Of a stretch of DNA of 64,000 bases, positions 56,447-64,000 are shown piece by piece. The DNA comes from Pseudomonas sp. DG56-2 (lineage in GTDB: Bacteria; Pseudomonadota; Gammaproteobacteria; Pseudomonadales; Pseudomonadaceae): NCBI RefSeq assembly GCF_004803755.1, contig NZ_CP032311.1, forward strand, positions 2,620,501 through 2,684,500, given 5' to 3'. A program made the translations under genes and the position numbers. Numbering within the stretch: position 1 is the first letter of the stretch; each line of letters starts with the position of its first letter. The notes under the pieces were generated by a model. The model was not told the DNA's origin, searched no databases, and was given only the letters and a program-made list of their open reading frames with translations.

Positions 56447-57220
56447 TCAGGCAGGCCAGACGCTACTGTCGGCGCCGCCATCGACATCGATGATCTTGCC
56501 GGTGACCCAGGCTGAAGCCGGGCTGGCCAGGTAGAGGGCAGCGGCAGCGATATCTTCCGGGCTACCCAGGCATTTGAGCGGCGTGTTGGTTTCCATCGCC
56601 TCACGCATGGCTGCCGGCATGACCTTGTTCAAGGCTTCAGTCATGGTTGGCCCCGGGGCAACGGCGTTGACGCGCACCTGGGGGGCGAAATCCTGGGCCA
56701 GCAGGCGGGTCAGGTGGCTCAAAGCTGCTTTGGCAGTGCCATAGGCGCTGAACTGGCGTTGGGCATAGCGCGCCGCCACCGAGCTTACGTTGATGATGTT
56801 GCCGCCCCCGGCTTCACGCATCAGCGGCACACACAGTTGGCACAAGGCATAGGTACTGGTGACGTTGAAGCGCAGGATCTGCTCGAACTGCTCCGGGCTC
56901 ATCTGCAGGGCATCGTTGGGGCCACCGCCGCCGGCATTGTTCACCAGGTGGGTGATGCGCCCGAACTGTTCCTGGCTCTGACGCACCAAGGCCAGGCGTT
57001 GCTCGCTGTCGTTGACGTCGCAAGCAATGGCCAGGGCGCGGCGTCCAAGGCTGCGCACCTCGTCGGCAACCCGCTCGATGTCCTCGGCGCTTCGCGCACT
57101 GCAGATCACATCGGCGCCGGCTTCGGCATACGCCAGGGCAATGGCGCGACCGATACCGCGACCACTGCCGGTGACAATGGCAACACTGCCGGGCAGTTGA
57201 AAGCGTTGCAGGATACTCAT
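56447..57220 (-). CDS. short-chain dehydrogenase/reductase 2
   Basis: 257 residues with TGSGRGIGRAIA (cofactor loop), NNAGGGGP, Ser in NVSSVAARYA, and YGTAKAALSHL (catalytic Tyr-Lys). Full length. It heads the minus-strand operon and is divergent from the DUF1302 gene. The substrate is not predictable. Confidence 0.88.
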   Translation of the reverse strand: MSILQRFQLPGSVAIVTGSGRGIGRAIALAYAEAGADVICSARSAEDIERVADEVRSLGRRALAIACDVNDSEQRLALVRQSQEQFGRITHLVNNAGGGGPNDALQMSPEQFEQILRFNVTSTYALCQLCVPLMREAGGGNIINVSSVAARYAQRQFSAYGTAKAALSHLTRLLAQDFAPQVRVNAVAPGPTMTEALNKVMPAAMREAMETNTPLKCLGSPEDIAAAALYLASPASAWVTGKIIDVDGGADSSVWPA

Positions 57221-57288
57221 GGACTGTTCTCCCCTTGGACGATGACGGGAGTATTCCCCGCGCCTCGGGCAGGCGGCATCGTCTCAAC

Positions 57289-57332
57289 GGACTAACGCCA
57301 GGCGGGTCGAAGGGTCAGTTGGCCTAGGCCAA
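57289..57332. promoter_or_regulatory. divergent control region with palindrome and shared motif
   Basis: Holds a perfect 14-base palindrome TTGGCCTAGGCCAA (57319-57332), and at 57289-57299 the minus-strand reading GGCGTTAGTCC, nearly the same as GGCGCTAGTCC at 60300. The two 11-mers both point toward an SDR gene. They are candidate binding sites for a regulator of the island. Confidence 0.45.
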
Positions 57333-57406
57333 ATGGATGATGCTCACCCCGATACGGCGTTTCACTCTGCGCAGGTCACCCTAAAACAACAAAAAAGGAT
57401 TGTTGC

Positions 57407-59038
57407 ATGTCTAGGTACAACGCAACGCATGGTGGGCTGCTGCTGACATTGACCGTAGCCTGTTGCCAGGCCAATGCCGGGCCACGCCTGGAGCTGGGTG
57501 AAAACACCACCCTGGACACATCGCTGACGGTCAACTACACGGCGTCAATGCGTACCGCCAAGCCCGCCCACGAATATCTCAACGACCTCAACAATGATGA
57601 CGGTACACGCAACTTCGACCGTGGTGCGCTGATCACCAACCGCGTCAGCCTGTTCGGTGAGCTGCTGCTCAAGCACGACAACCTCGGTGCGGTGCTGCGC
57701 GGTAGTCATTTCTACGATGACGTTTATCACAACCGCAACGACAACGACTCGCCCGACACCGTGAACAAGATCGGTCGACATGACGGCTTTGTCGAAGACA
57801 CCCGGCGCCTTAGCGGCAGCAAGGCTCGCCTGCTCGATGCTTATGTGTACGGCAACTTCGATGTGGCCCAGAACCAGTACCTGTCGATCAAGGCCGGGCG
57901 TCATCTGGTGGCCTGGGGCGAGAGCCTGTTCTGGGCCAACATCAGCCAGGGCCAGGCACCGGTTGATGCGACCAAGTTCAACGTACCCGGCACCGAGGCC
58001 AAGGACGCGTACCTGCCCGTCGGGCAAATCTCGGCGTCCTGGTCGCTCAACGAAGACCTCGCGCTGGTGGGCTTCTACCAGTACGAATGGGAAAAAACCC
58101 AACTCAACCCGGTTGGCGATTATTTTGGCAGCGATACGTTCGGGCCAGGCGCCGAGTTCTACCGGCTTGGCGCCGGGGTGATCAACAACTTGCCAGACAC
58201 CAGCTTCACGGCAGTCAATTACGCTGGCGATGTCGAACCGCGCGACAGCGGCCAATGGGGCCTGGGTGTGCGGTATCGGTTAACCGAGAACACCGAGGTC
58301 GGGCTGTTTCACTACCGTTATCACGAGCGCGTCGGGGCGCTGTTCTTCGACTTCAGCGGCCAGACGCAATATTCCTCGCTCAGCGGTGTCGGCAAGTATG
58401 CCCGTGCCGGCAGCGGCCCGGCCTATCGCATCGGCTACTTCGACGACGTCGAACTGACCGGCGTGAGCTTCAGCTCCAAGGTCGGTGACTCGGTGCAGTT
58501 TGCCGGCGACCTGAGCTACCGCGATGGCGCTGCGGTGTACCTGGATAACGGCGCGCCGGCCCGTGGCCAGTTGTGGCAGGGCAACCTCAATGGCAGCTAC
58601 ATCCTTGGCCCCAGCCTTCTTGCGCAGCAGACCACGGTCATGGCCGAGGTGGTGCACCAGCGTATCGATGGCGTCGACACCCTGCACATCAGCGGTGGCG
58701 GAGCGGGTGTCGATGGCAGTTTCGACAACTTCGAGTCGAAAACCCAAACCCGCGGCCAGACCCTGCTCGGTATAGGTACTTATATGGATTACCTGGGCAT
58801 TGCCGATGGCCTGGACCTGACCACGCGCCTGGTGTGGACGCAAAACATCGATGGCAGTGCCTATCAGGGCCTGGGTCGAGATGAAAAGCGCCTCACCGTC
58901 GGTGGCGACTTCAAGTACCTGGGCAACTTCCAGGTTGGCCTGACCTACGTCGCCTACCTCAGCTCACCCGACATCGCCCAAGGCCGAATGCTGGCTGACC
59001 GCGACTACCTGTCGTTCAACGCTAAATACACTTTCTGA
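57407..59038 (+). CDS. DUF1302 outer-membrane protein
   Basis: 543 residues with a signal peptide (cut near ANAG). The DUF1302 pattern includes SLTVNYTASMRTAK near the N-terminus, GRHLVAWGESLFWANISQG (part: GRHLVAWGES) and a barrel-like C-terminus ending in FNAKYTF. It is probably a beta-barrel channel or lipid-handling protein in the outer membrane. The DUF1329 partner often found beside it is absent here. DUF1302 genes recur in steroid and alkane catabolic clusters. Confidence 0.88.
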   Translation: MSRYNATHGGLLLTLTVACCQANAGPRLELGENTTLDTSLTVNYTASMRTAKPAHEYLNDLNNDDGTRNFDRGALITNRVSLFGELLLKHDNLGAVLRGSHFYDDVYHNRNDNDSPDTVNKIGRHDGFVEDTRRLSGSKARLLDAYVYGNFDVAQNQYLSIKAGRHLVAWGESLFWANISQGQAPVDATKFNVPGTEAKDAYLPVGQISASWSLNEDLALVGFYQYEWEKTQLNPVGDYFGSDTFGPGAEFYRLGAGVINNLPDTSFTAVNYAGDVEPRDSGQWGLGVRYRLTENTEVGLFHYRYHERVGALFFDFSGQTQYSSLSGVGKYARAGSGPAYRIGYFDDVELTGVSFSSKVGDSVQFAGDLSYRDGAAVYLDNGAPARGQLWQGNLNGSYILGPSLLAQQTTVMAEVVHQRIDGVDTLHISGGGAGVDGSFDNFESKTQTRGQTLLGIGTYMDYLGIADGLDLTTRLVWTQNIDGSAYQGLGRDEKRLTVGGDFKYLGNFQVGLTYVAYLSSPDIAQGRMLADRDYLSFNAKYTF

Positions 59039-59052
59039 GGAAACGGCCCGCC

Positions 59053-60264
59053 ATGCACACTTCACCCTTCAGCCCGATCGATATCGGGCCGCTGACGTTG
59101 AAAAACCGCTTCATCAAGGCGGCGACCAACGAAGGCATGAGTACCCAGGGTCTGCCTTCCAAGCTGCTGGTCAAGCTACATGCTGGGCTTGCTCGCGGCG
59201 CGGTGGCAATGACGACTGTGGCCTATTGTGCGGTCAGCAAGGATGGGCGCACCTTGCCCAATCAGCTGACGTTGACGCGTGAAAGCCTTCCTCACTTCAA
59301 GGCGCTGACCGATGCCGTGCACCAGCAGGGTGGCCTGGTCAGTGCGCAGATCACCCACGGTGGCTGCTTCACCTTCCTGCGCGAGCGCAGCAGCCGTTAC
59401 CCGCTGTCAGCCAGCGGTGGCTTCAACAAGATCGGCATGATGAGCGGCATGTTCTTCAAGCAGGCCATGACCGAGACCGACATGCGCGAGGTGATAGAAG
59501 ACTTTGCCAACGGTGCGCGCCTGGCCCGGGAAGCCGGTTTTGACGCCGTGGAAATCCATATGGGCCATGGCTACTTGCTCAGCCAGTTCATCTCGCCGAT
59601 GTACAACAAGCGCCGGGACCATTACGGCGGCTGCCTGGAAAACCGCCTGCGCTTTCCCTGTCGAGTGCTACGGGCGGTACTCGACGCGGTCGGACGTGAC
59701 CTTGCGGTTATCTGCAAATACAGCGTTACCGAAGGCGTACGGGCCGGCAACAGCGCCGAGGACGGGGCACAGATAGCGCGGATGCTGGAGCGCGAGGGCG
59801 CCCACCTGTTGGTACTCAGTGCCGGAATGAACGCCGAGTCGATCACCACCATGTTTGGTTCTTCGTTCCCCAAGGAGAATCGAGTGCAGCAGAAGAACCC
59901 GCTGATCGCCCTGGCCATGAAGATTCAGCGCCTGCGCGACCCCACGGTGGAGTTTCGCGAACTGTACCTGCTTGAACATGCACGCAAGGTGCGCGCGGCG
60001 GTGAGGATGCCCTTGGCCTACCTGGGCGGCGCCAAGAGTCTTGCCAGTATCGAACAGATCATGGCCGAAGGTTTCGATCTGGTGGCCATGGGGCGGGTGC
60101 TGCTGGCCGAGCCGGACTATGTCGAGAAGCTTGCTACCGGCGCCAGCAAAAACTCGATCTGTACCGCCTGCAACCGCTGCGTGGCAATGATGTACACGCC
60201 GGGGGGTACGTCCTGTGTGTTGGGCCAACCTGGCGATGCCGAGCTCAACCGCCAGCCGGCTTGA
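59053..60264 (+). CDS. NADH:flavin oxidoreductase (Old Yellow type) with an Fe-S motif
   Basis: 403 residues, TIM-barrel flavin enzyme. It has RFIKAATNEGMSTQGLP (part: NRFIKAATNEGM), QITHGGC and the barrel residues AVEIHMGHGYLLSQF (part: EIHMGHGYLLSQF). Near the C-terminus CTACNRC-x11-C resembles the [4Fe-4S] site of 2,4-dienoyl-CoA reductases, though spacing differs by one residue. The second nucleotide-binding domain is absent. It could reduce a conjugated double bond. It starts 14 bases after the porin gene. Confidence 0.85.
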   Translation: MHTSPFSPIDIGPLTLKNRFIKAATNEGMSTQGLPSKLLVKLHAGLARGAVAMTTVAYCAVSKDGRTLPNQLTLTRESLPHFKALTDAVHQQGGLVSAQITHGGCFTFLRERSSRYPLSASGGFNKIGMMSGMFFKQAMTETDMREVIEDFANGARLAREAGFDAVEIHMGHGYLLSQFISPMYNKRRDHYGGCLENRLRFPCRVLRAVLDAVGRDLAVICKYSVTEGVRAGNSAEDGAQIARMLEREGAHLLVLSAGMNAESITTMFGSSFPKENRVQQKNPLIALAMKIQRLRDPTVEFRELYLLEHARKVRAAVRMPLAYLGGAKSLASIEQIMAEGFDLVAMGRVLLAEPDYVEKLATGASKNSICTACNRCVAMMYTPGGTSCVLGQPGDAELNRQPA

Positions 60265-60299
60265 GCAGTAGGTGCGGTGTTGGGTGTTGGTTGTGTGCG

Positions 60300-60310
60300 G
60301 GCGCTAGTCC
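60300..60310 (+). promoter_or_regulatory. second copy of the GGCGYTAGTCC motif
   Basis: GGCGCTAGTCC lies 101 bases before the next SDR start, oriented toward it, and differs by one base from the 11-mer at 57289. A candidate regulator site, found by eye. Confidence 0.35.
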
Positions 60311-60410
60311 TATCGGACGATGTTTGCAGCGAGTCGGCACTCAATCATGCAGGTGACCGGCCTGCTGGATGTTCAGCGGGCCTCTATGCACGGTACTGCA
60401 GGAGAACGTT

Positions 60411-61154
60411 ATGAAGTTGCTGAACAAAGTCGCCTTTGTCACAGGCGCGGGACAAGGAATGGGCCAGGCCATGGTCCGCCGTTTTGTCGCCGAAGGCGCC
60501 AAGGTGGTTGCGGTAGACCTGAATCAGGCGGCGCTGCTCGACAGCCTGGCGGATTTGAGCGACCTCGATGACCGCGTTTTGGCCCTGGCGTGCAACGTGG
60601 CTGACGCAGCTTCGGTAGCCGATGCCATGGGCCAGGTCGAGGCCCGGTTCGGCGGTCTCGATATCCTTGTCAATAATGCCGGTGTCGGCGCCTTCGACAG
60701 CTTCCTCGACACCCCGGACGAGAGCTGGGCTCGCGTGATCGGGGTGAACCTCGGCGGGACATTCCTGTGCTGCCGCGAGGGCGCGAAGCTGATGGTCAAG
60801 GGCGCGCGCAAAGGGGTGATCATCAACCTTTCCAGCACCGCCGCACTTACCGGTGAGGGACCCAGCCACTACTGCGCTTCCAAGGCCGGCGTCATGGGCC
60901 TGACCCGTTCGATCGCGCGCGAACTGGCGCCCAGTGGTATCCGCGTCAACAGCCTGGTGCCGGGTCCAACCAACACACCGATGATGGCCGGTGTCGCTGA
61001 AGAACACATGCAGGCGATGCTGGAAAACGTGCCATTGGGGCGTTTGTGCGAAACCGACGAGATCGCCGGGGTTGCGGTATTCCTGGCGGGTGACGATGCC
61101 AGCTTCATTACCGGCCAGAACATTGCGGTCAACGGTGGCATGGCCTTTATCTGA
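60411..61154 (+). CDS. short-chain dehydrogenase/reductase 3
   Basis: 247 residues from ATG 60411, with GGAGAAC just before it; an upstream in-frame start at 60369 lacks one. Motifs TGAGQGMGQAM, NNAGVGAF, Ser in NLSSTAALTG and YCASKAGVMGL are present. Full length. First of a three-gene operon with the next SDR and a SnoaL-like protein. Confidence 0.88.
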   Translation: MKLLNKVAFVTGAGQGMGQAMVRRFVAEGAKVVAVDLNQAALLDSLADLSDLDDRVLALACNVADAASVADAMGQVEARFGGLDILVNNAGVGAFDSFLDTPDESWARVIGVNLGGTFLCCREGAKLMVKGARKGVIINLSSTAALTGEGPSHYCASKAGVMGLTRSIARELAPSGIRVNSLVPGPTNTPMMAGVAEEHMQAMLENVPLGRLCETDEIAGVAVFLAGDDASFITGQNIAVNGGMAFI

Positions 61155-61164
61155 GGGGATATCA

Positions 61165-61938
61165 ATGAACAAACGACTAGCAGGCAAAATCGCGTTCATC
61201 ACCGGTGCCGGTTCCGGTATCGGTCAGGCCACAGCGTTGCGCTTTGCCGAAGAAGGCGCCACGGTTGTGCTGTGTGGGCGTCGTGAGCAACCATTGCAAG
61301 ACGTGCTGGAACAGATCCAGGCTGCGGGCGGGCAGGGCGATATCGCCGTGGCTGATGTCAGTGACGAACACGCCTATGTCGGCGCCCTGGAAGCTGCAGC
61401 CCGGCGCCACGGGCGCCTGGATATCCTCGTTAACAACGCCATGGCCTACACCTGGGGCGGCGTTGATACGCTGTCGACCGCCGACTGGCATGCCAATTTC
61501 AGCACCACGGTTGATGGCACCTTCTGGGGTACCCGCACGGCCATGCGCCTGATGAAGGACCAGGGTGGCGGCGCTATCGTCAATATCGCCTCGATCTGCG
61601 GTCTGTTCGGCACCGCCTGGATGGCAGGCTACTCGGCCGCCAAGGCGGCGGTGATCAACTTCAGTCGCGCAGTGGCCAGCGAAGGTGCAGCGCACAACAT
61701 TCGTTGCAACGTGGTTATCCCCGGGGTTGTCGATACCCCGGCCACCGCCGGCATGCTGACGGATGAAAAAACGCGCCGCAATACCGAGAAAGTCATTCCG
61801 ATGAAGCGCGTCGGGCTGCCGCTGGAGCTGGCCAATGCGATCCTGTTCCTGGCCAGTGATGAGGCGTCCTACGTTACCGGTGCCAGCCTTGCGGTGGATG
61901 GCGGGCGCAGTTCGGACCTGTACACGGTGCTGGATTGA
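61165..61938 (+). CDS. short-chain dehydrogenase/reductase 4
   Basis: 257 residues from ATG 61165, after GAGGGGA. Cofactor loop TGAGSGIGQATA, NNAMAYTWG, Ser in NIASICGLFG and YSAAKAAVINF. It starts 10 bases after the preceding stop and its own stop overlaps the next start by one base. Probably acts on a hydroxy/keto intermediate of the same pathway. Confidence 0.88.
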   Translation: MNKRLAGKIAFITGAGSGIGQATALRFAEEGATVVLCGRREQPLQDVLEQIQAAGGQGDIAVADVSDEHAYVGALEAAARRHGRLDILVNNAMAYTWGGVDTLSTADWHANFSTTVDGTFWGTRTAMRLMKDQGGGAIVNIASICGLFGTAWMAGYSAAKAAVINFSRAVASEGAAHNIRCNVVIPGVVDTPATAGMLTDEKTRRNTEKVIPMKRVGLPLELANAILFLASDEASYVTGASLAVDGGRSSDLYTVLD

Positions 61939-62573
61939 TGACTATGGACACGACCTCGCTGCACGAGCGCATTGACCGCCTGGAGTCGCTGGATGCGATC
62001 CGCCAACTGGCCGGCAAGTATGCCCTGGCCCTGGACATGCGCGACATGGACGCCATGGCTAACTGTTTTGTCCCGGACGTCAAGGTTGGTCGCGACAAGC
62101 AGGGCCGTGGGCACTTCAAGGCCTGGCTGGACGAAACCATGCGCCGCCAGTTTCACGGCACTTCGCATCATTTGGGCCAGCACATTATCGAGTTCAGCGA
62201 TGCCGACCATGCCACGGGTGTGGTCTATTCCAAGAATGAGCATGAGACCGGGGCTGAGTGGGTGATCATGCAGATGTTGTACTGGGATGATTACGAGCGG
62301 GTAGACGGGCGTTGGTGTTTTCGTCGTCGCTTGCCGTGCTACTGGTACGCTACCGATCTCAACAAGCCGCCGATTGGGGGGATGAAAATGCGTTGGCCAG
62401 GGCGGGAGCCCTATGCCGGTAGTTTTCATGAGTTGTTTCCGTCCTGGGATGCGTTCTGGGCTCAGCGGCCGGACAAGGATGCTTTGCCGCAAGTTGCCGA
62501 ACCTGCTCCGTTGGAGGCGTTTCTGCTGACGATGCGGCGTGACGCTTCGGAGCCGAAGATTCGGGTGAGGTAG
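61938..62573 (+). CDS. SnoaL-like / nuclear-transport-factor-2-fold protein
   Basis: 211 residues from ATG 61938, whose first base is the last base of the SDR stop. The N-terminal part (YALALDMRDMDAMANCFVPDV, in part DMDAMANCFVPDV) and a wet cone-shaped fold are those of SnoaL-like proteins, related to ketosteroid isomerase and scytalone dehydratase. Histidines in HGTSHHLGQH are candidate catalytic residues. It may be a lyase, isomerase or dehydratase in the catabolic route. Confidence 0.75.
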   Translation: MTMDTTSLHERIDRLESLDAIRQLAGKYALALDMRDMDAMANCFVPDVKVGRDKQGRGHFKAWLDETMRRQFHGTSHHLGQHIIEFSDADHATGVVYSKNEHETGAEWVIMQMLYWDDYERVDGRWCFRRRLPCYWYATDLNKPPIGGMKMRWPGREPYAGSFHELFPSWDAFWAQRPDKDALPQVAEPAPLEAFLLTMRRDASEPKIRVR

Positions 62574-62689
62574 TTGGGGTCGCCTGCGGTTTTGATTTTT
62601 TTCGCTCTGGCTTTTTAGCAGGGCGAATTTAATTTGGGGAGGCGGGTTTGTTTCGCGATGTGGCTCTTCAATTGGGGGCTGATCCATTT

Positions 62690-62960
62690 GCGTTGGCGGC
62701 GCTGAGTCACCTTTGCGCCCTTACGGCGCCTTACTTTGGCAGTCGCCCCAAAGTAAGCAAAGGGCTTGCCCCACCAGGGGCCCTACGCTGCGCTTCGGGT
62801 CCCCTCGCTACGGTGTCGCTACAGGGCATTGCGATCTACGCGTTGCAAGCAACACTACGATTCGCAACTTCGGCTGGGGCCGAAGGCGCTACGCGCTCGC
62901 CCTTTCGCAACACCTTCACTCGGCCCTTCTGGTTAACGGGGCGGGTAGATCAAGGTCAAA
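62690..62960. repeat. dispersed intergenic repeat typical of Pseudomonas
   Basis: The stretch around 62705-62830 (CTTACGGCGCCTTACTTTGG and CCCAAAGTAAGCAAAGGGC) contains CCAAAGTAAG-type inverted segments seen as intergenic repeats in many Pseudomonas genomes. The 466-base gap (62574-63039) holds this and no gene I can support. Two copies of AAAAGCAGATC lie at 62958-62980. Confidence 0.6.
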
Positions 62961-63008
62961 AGCAGATCAAAAGCAGATCAGGCGCACATCTGAAGTGGGT
63001 TGAGATGT

Positions 63009-63028
63009 CCCTCTCCGGGGGGAGAGGG
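63009..63028 (-). terminator. GC-rich hairpin after the acyl-CoA dehydrogenase gene
   Basis: Perfect stem CCCTCTCC/GGAGAGGG with a GGGG loop, 12 bases beyond the stop codon on the minus strand. No T run follows, so it could be a repeat or a weak terminator. Confidence 0.4.
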
Positions 63029-63039
63029 CTGCGCGGGGT

Positions 63040-64000
63040 TCAGGCTCGGGGTTCGCGGGGCATGTTCAGGGCGCGTTCGGCGATGATGTTGCGCTGGATT
63101 TCGTTGCTGCCGCCATACACGGTGTCGGCCCGGCTGAACAGAAACAGGGCCTGCAATCGGCTCAGTTGATACGGTGCCCCTTCAAGCACTTCGGCTTCTT
63201 CGCCCAGTACATCCATTGCCAGTTTGCCCAGCGCTGCATGCCAGTTGGACCAAGCCAGTTTGTAGATCATCGCTTCGCGCCGCAGGCTGCCGTCCTGGGC
63301 TCCGGAAAGCATGCGCAACGAGTTGTAGCGCAGTACTTTCAATCCGGCCCAGGCCTGGGCGATACGCTGGCGCATCAGCGGGTCTTGCGCTGCGCCATTG
63401 CGTTTGGCCACGGCGATGATTTCTTCCAGTTCGTTGTGAAACTGCATTTGCTGGCCCAGCGTCGAAGCGCCACGCTCGAAACCCAGCAGGGCCATGGCTA
63501 TCTTCCAGCCTTCGCCCGGCAGGCCAATCATGTTGTCGCTGGCGGTGCGCGCCTGGTCGAAGAACACTTCGTTGAACTCACTGGTACCGGTCAGTTGCTG
63601 GATTGGCTGGACGCGAATCTGCGCCTGATCCATCGGTACCAGCAAGAACGACAACCCGTGATGACCCTGGCTACCCGCTTGGGTACGGGCCAATACGAAG
63701 CACCAATCGGCTTCGTGAGCGAGTGAGGTCCAGACTTTTTGCCCGCTGATCAGCCAATGCTCGCCACTGTCATCCAGCCGTGCACGGGTTTGAACGTTGG
63801 CCAGGTCCGAGCCCGCACCCGGTTCCGAATAGCCCTGGCACCAGAACTGCGTACCACTGAGGATGCCTGGCAGAAAACGCTGTTTTTGCGCTGCGCTGCC
63901 AAATGCCGCCAGGGTTGGGCCAACCAGACCTTCACCTATGTGGCCCATGCGTCCTGGTCCGCCAGCACGGGCGTACTCTTCGTGGAAGATTACCTGACGG
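63040..64000 (-). CDS. acyl-CoA dehydrogenase, C-terminal part, cut by window edge
   Basis: The frame stays open from the stop at 63040 to base 64000, so the N-terminus lies beyond the right edge. Visible sequence includes HEEYARAGGPGRMGH, then QGYSEPGAGSDLANVQTRA (part: EPGAGSDLANVQTRA), VWTSLAHEADW and the C-terminal YGGSNEIQRNIIAERAL. These are standard acyl-CoA dehydrogenase motifs; it resembles those acting on steroid or aromatic side chains. It lies convergent to the SnoaL gene with a dispersed repeat between. Confidence 0.88.
   Translation of the reverse strand, partial: RQVIFHEEYARAGGPGRMGHIGEGLVGPTLAAFGSAAQKQRFLPGILSGTQFWCQGYSEPGAGSDLANVQTRARLDDSGEHWLISGQKVWTSLAHEADWCFVLARTQAGSQGHHGLSFLLVPMDQAQIRVQPIQQLTGTSEFNEVFFDQARTASDNMIGLPGEGWKIAMALLGFERGASTLGQQMQFHNELEEIIAVAKRNGAAQDPLMRQRIAQAWAGLKVLRYNSLRMLSGAQDGSLRREAMIYKLAWSNWHAALGKLAMDVLGEEAEVLEGAPYQLSRLQALFLFSRADTVYGGSNEIQRNIIAERALNMPREPRA

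Overview
The window reads as Pseudomonas chromosome. It is GC-rich and gene-dense. It carries a DUF2388 protein, the arginine:pyruvate transaminase genes, an orphan VgrG island and a dispersed intergenic repeat of a type common in that genus. I see no rRNA, tRNA, CRISPR array or insertion sequence. Genes run off both edges: a cation:proton antiporter on the left and an acyl-CoA dehydrogenase on the right.

Layout. 0-3.3 kb: the antiporter fragment and a run of small exported proteins. 3.3-7.4 kb: periplasmic nitrate reductase operon napEDABC on the minus strand. 7.6-13.6 kb: a large autotransporter (minus) divergent from a regulator whose EvgA/BvgA-like REC-HTH half is fused to a PAS domain and a kinase-like remnant. 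13.8-17.4 kb: PPK2 polyphosphate kinase, a metallo-beta-lactamase-fold protein with eroded metal ligands, and etfBA. 17.7-26.0 kb: a six-gene operon with aruI and aruH plus acyl-CoA handling enzymes and an aldehyde dehydrogenase. 26.0-33.1 kb: a second copy of the regulator/autotransporter module, followed by a CSS-EAL c-di-GMP phosphodiesterase and a small exported protein. 33.2-40.9 kb: a T6SS island (VgrG, DUF4123 adaptor, three tandem immunity paralogues, class-3 lipase effector) read as one chain of overlapping genes. 41.1-47.5 kb: an Rrf2 regulator divergent from a dipeptide-type ABC importer and a flavodoxin-fold quinone reductase. 47.9-64 kb: a catabolic island with an RND exporter, a YCF48-like protein, a LuxR regulator, four SDRs, the hydratase/aldolase/acetaldehyde dehydrogenase trio that ends meta-cleavage pathways, a DUF1302 outer-membrane protein, an Old-Yellow-type enzyme, a SnoaL-like protein and an acyl-CoA dehydrogenase. 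The mix resembles steroid or other polycyclic catabolic clusters, but no ring-cleavage dioxygenase lies in the window.

The most unusual element is the pair of modules at 7.6-13.6 kb and 26.0-32.8 kb. Each joins a single-polypeptide EvgA/BvgA-type DNA-binding protein, carrying its own PAS sensor and a phospho-acceptor-less kinase remnant, to a divergent autotransporter. The two intergenic regions share a 10-bp motif. One regulator keeps the receiver aspartate (D53); the other has glutamate there (E53), which could make it phosphorylation-independent. The second focus is the T6SS island, where three mosaic immunity genes precede one lipase effector.
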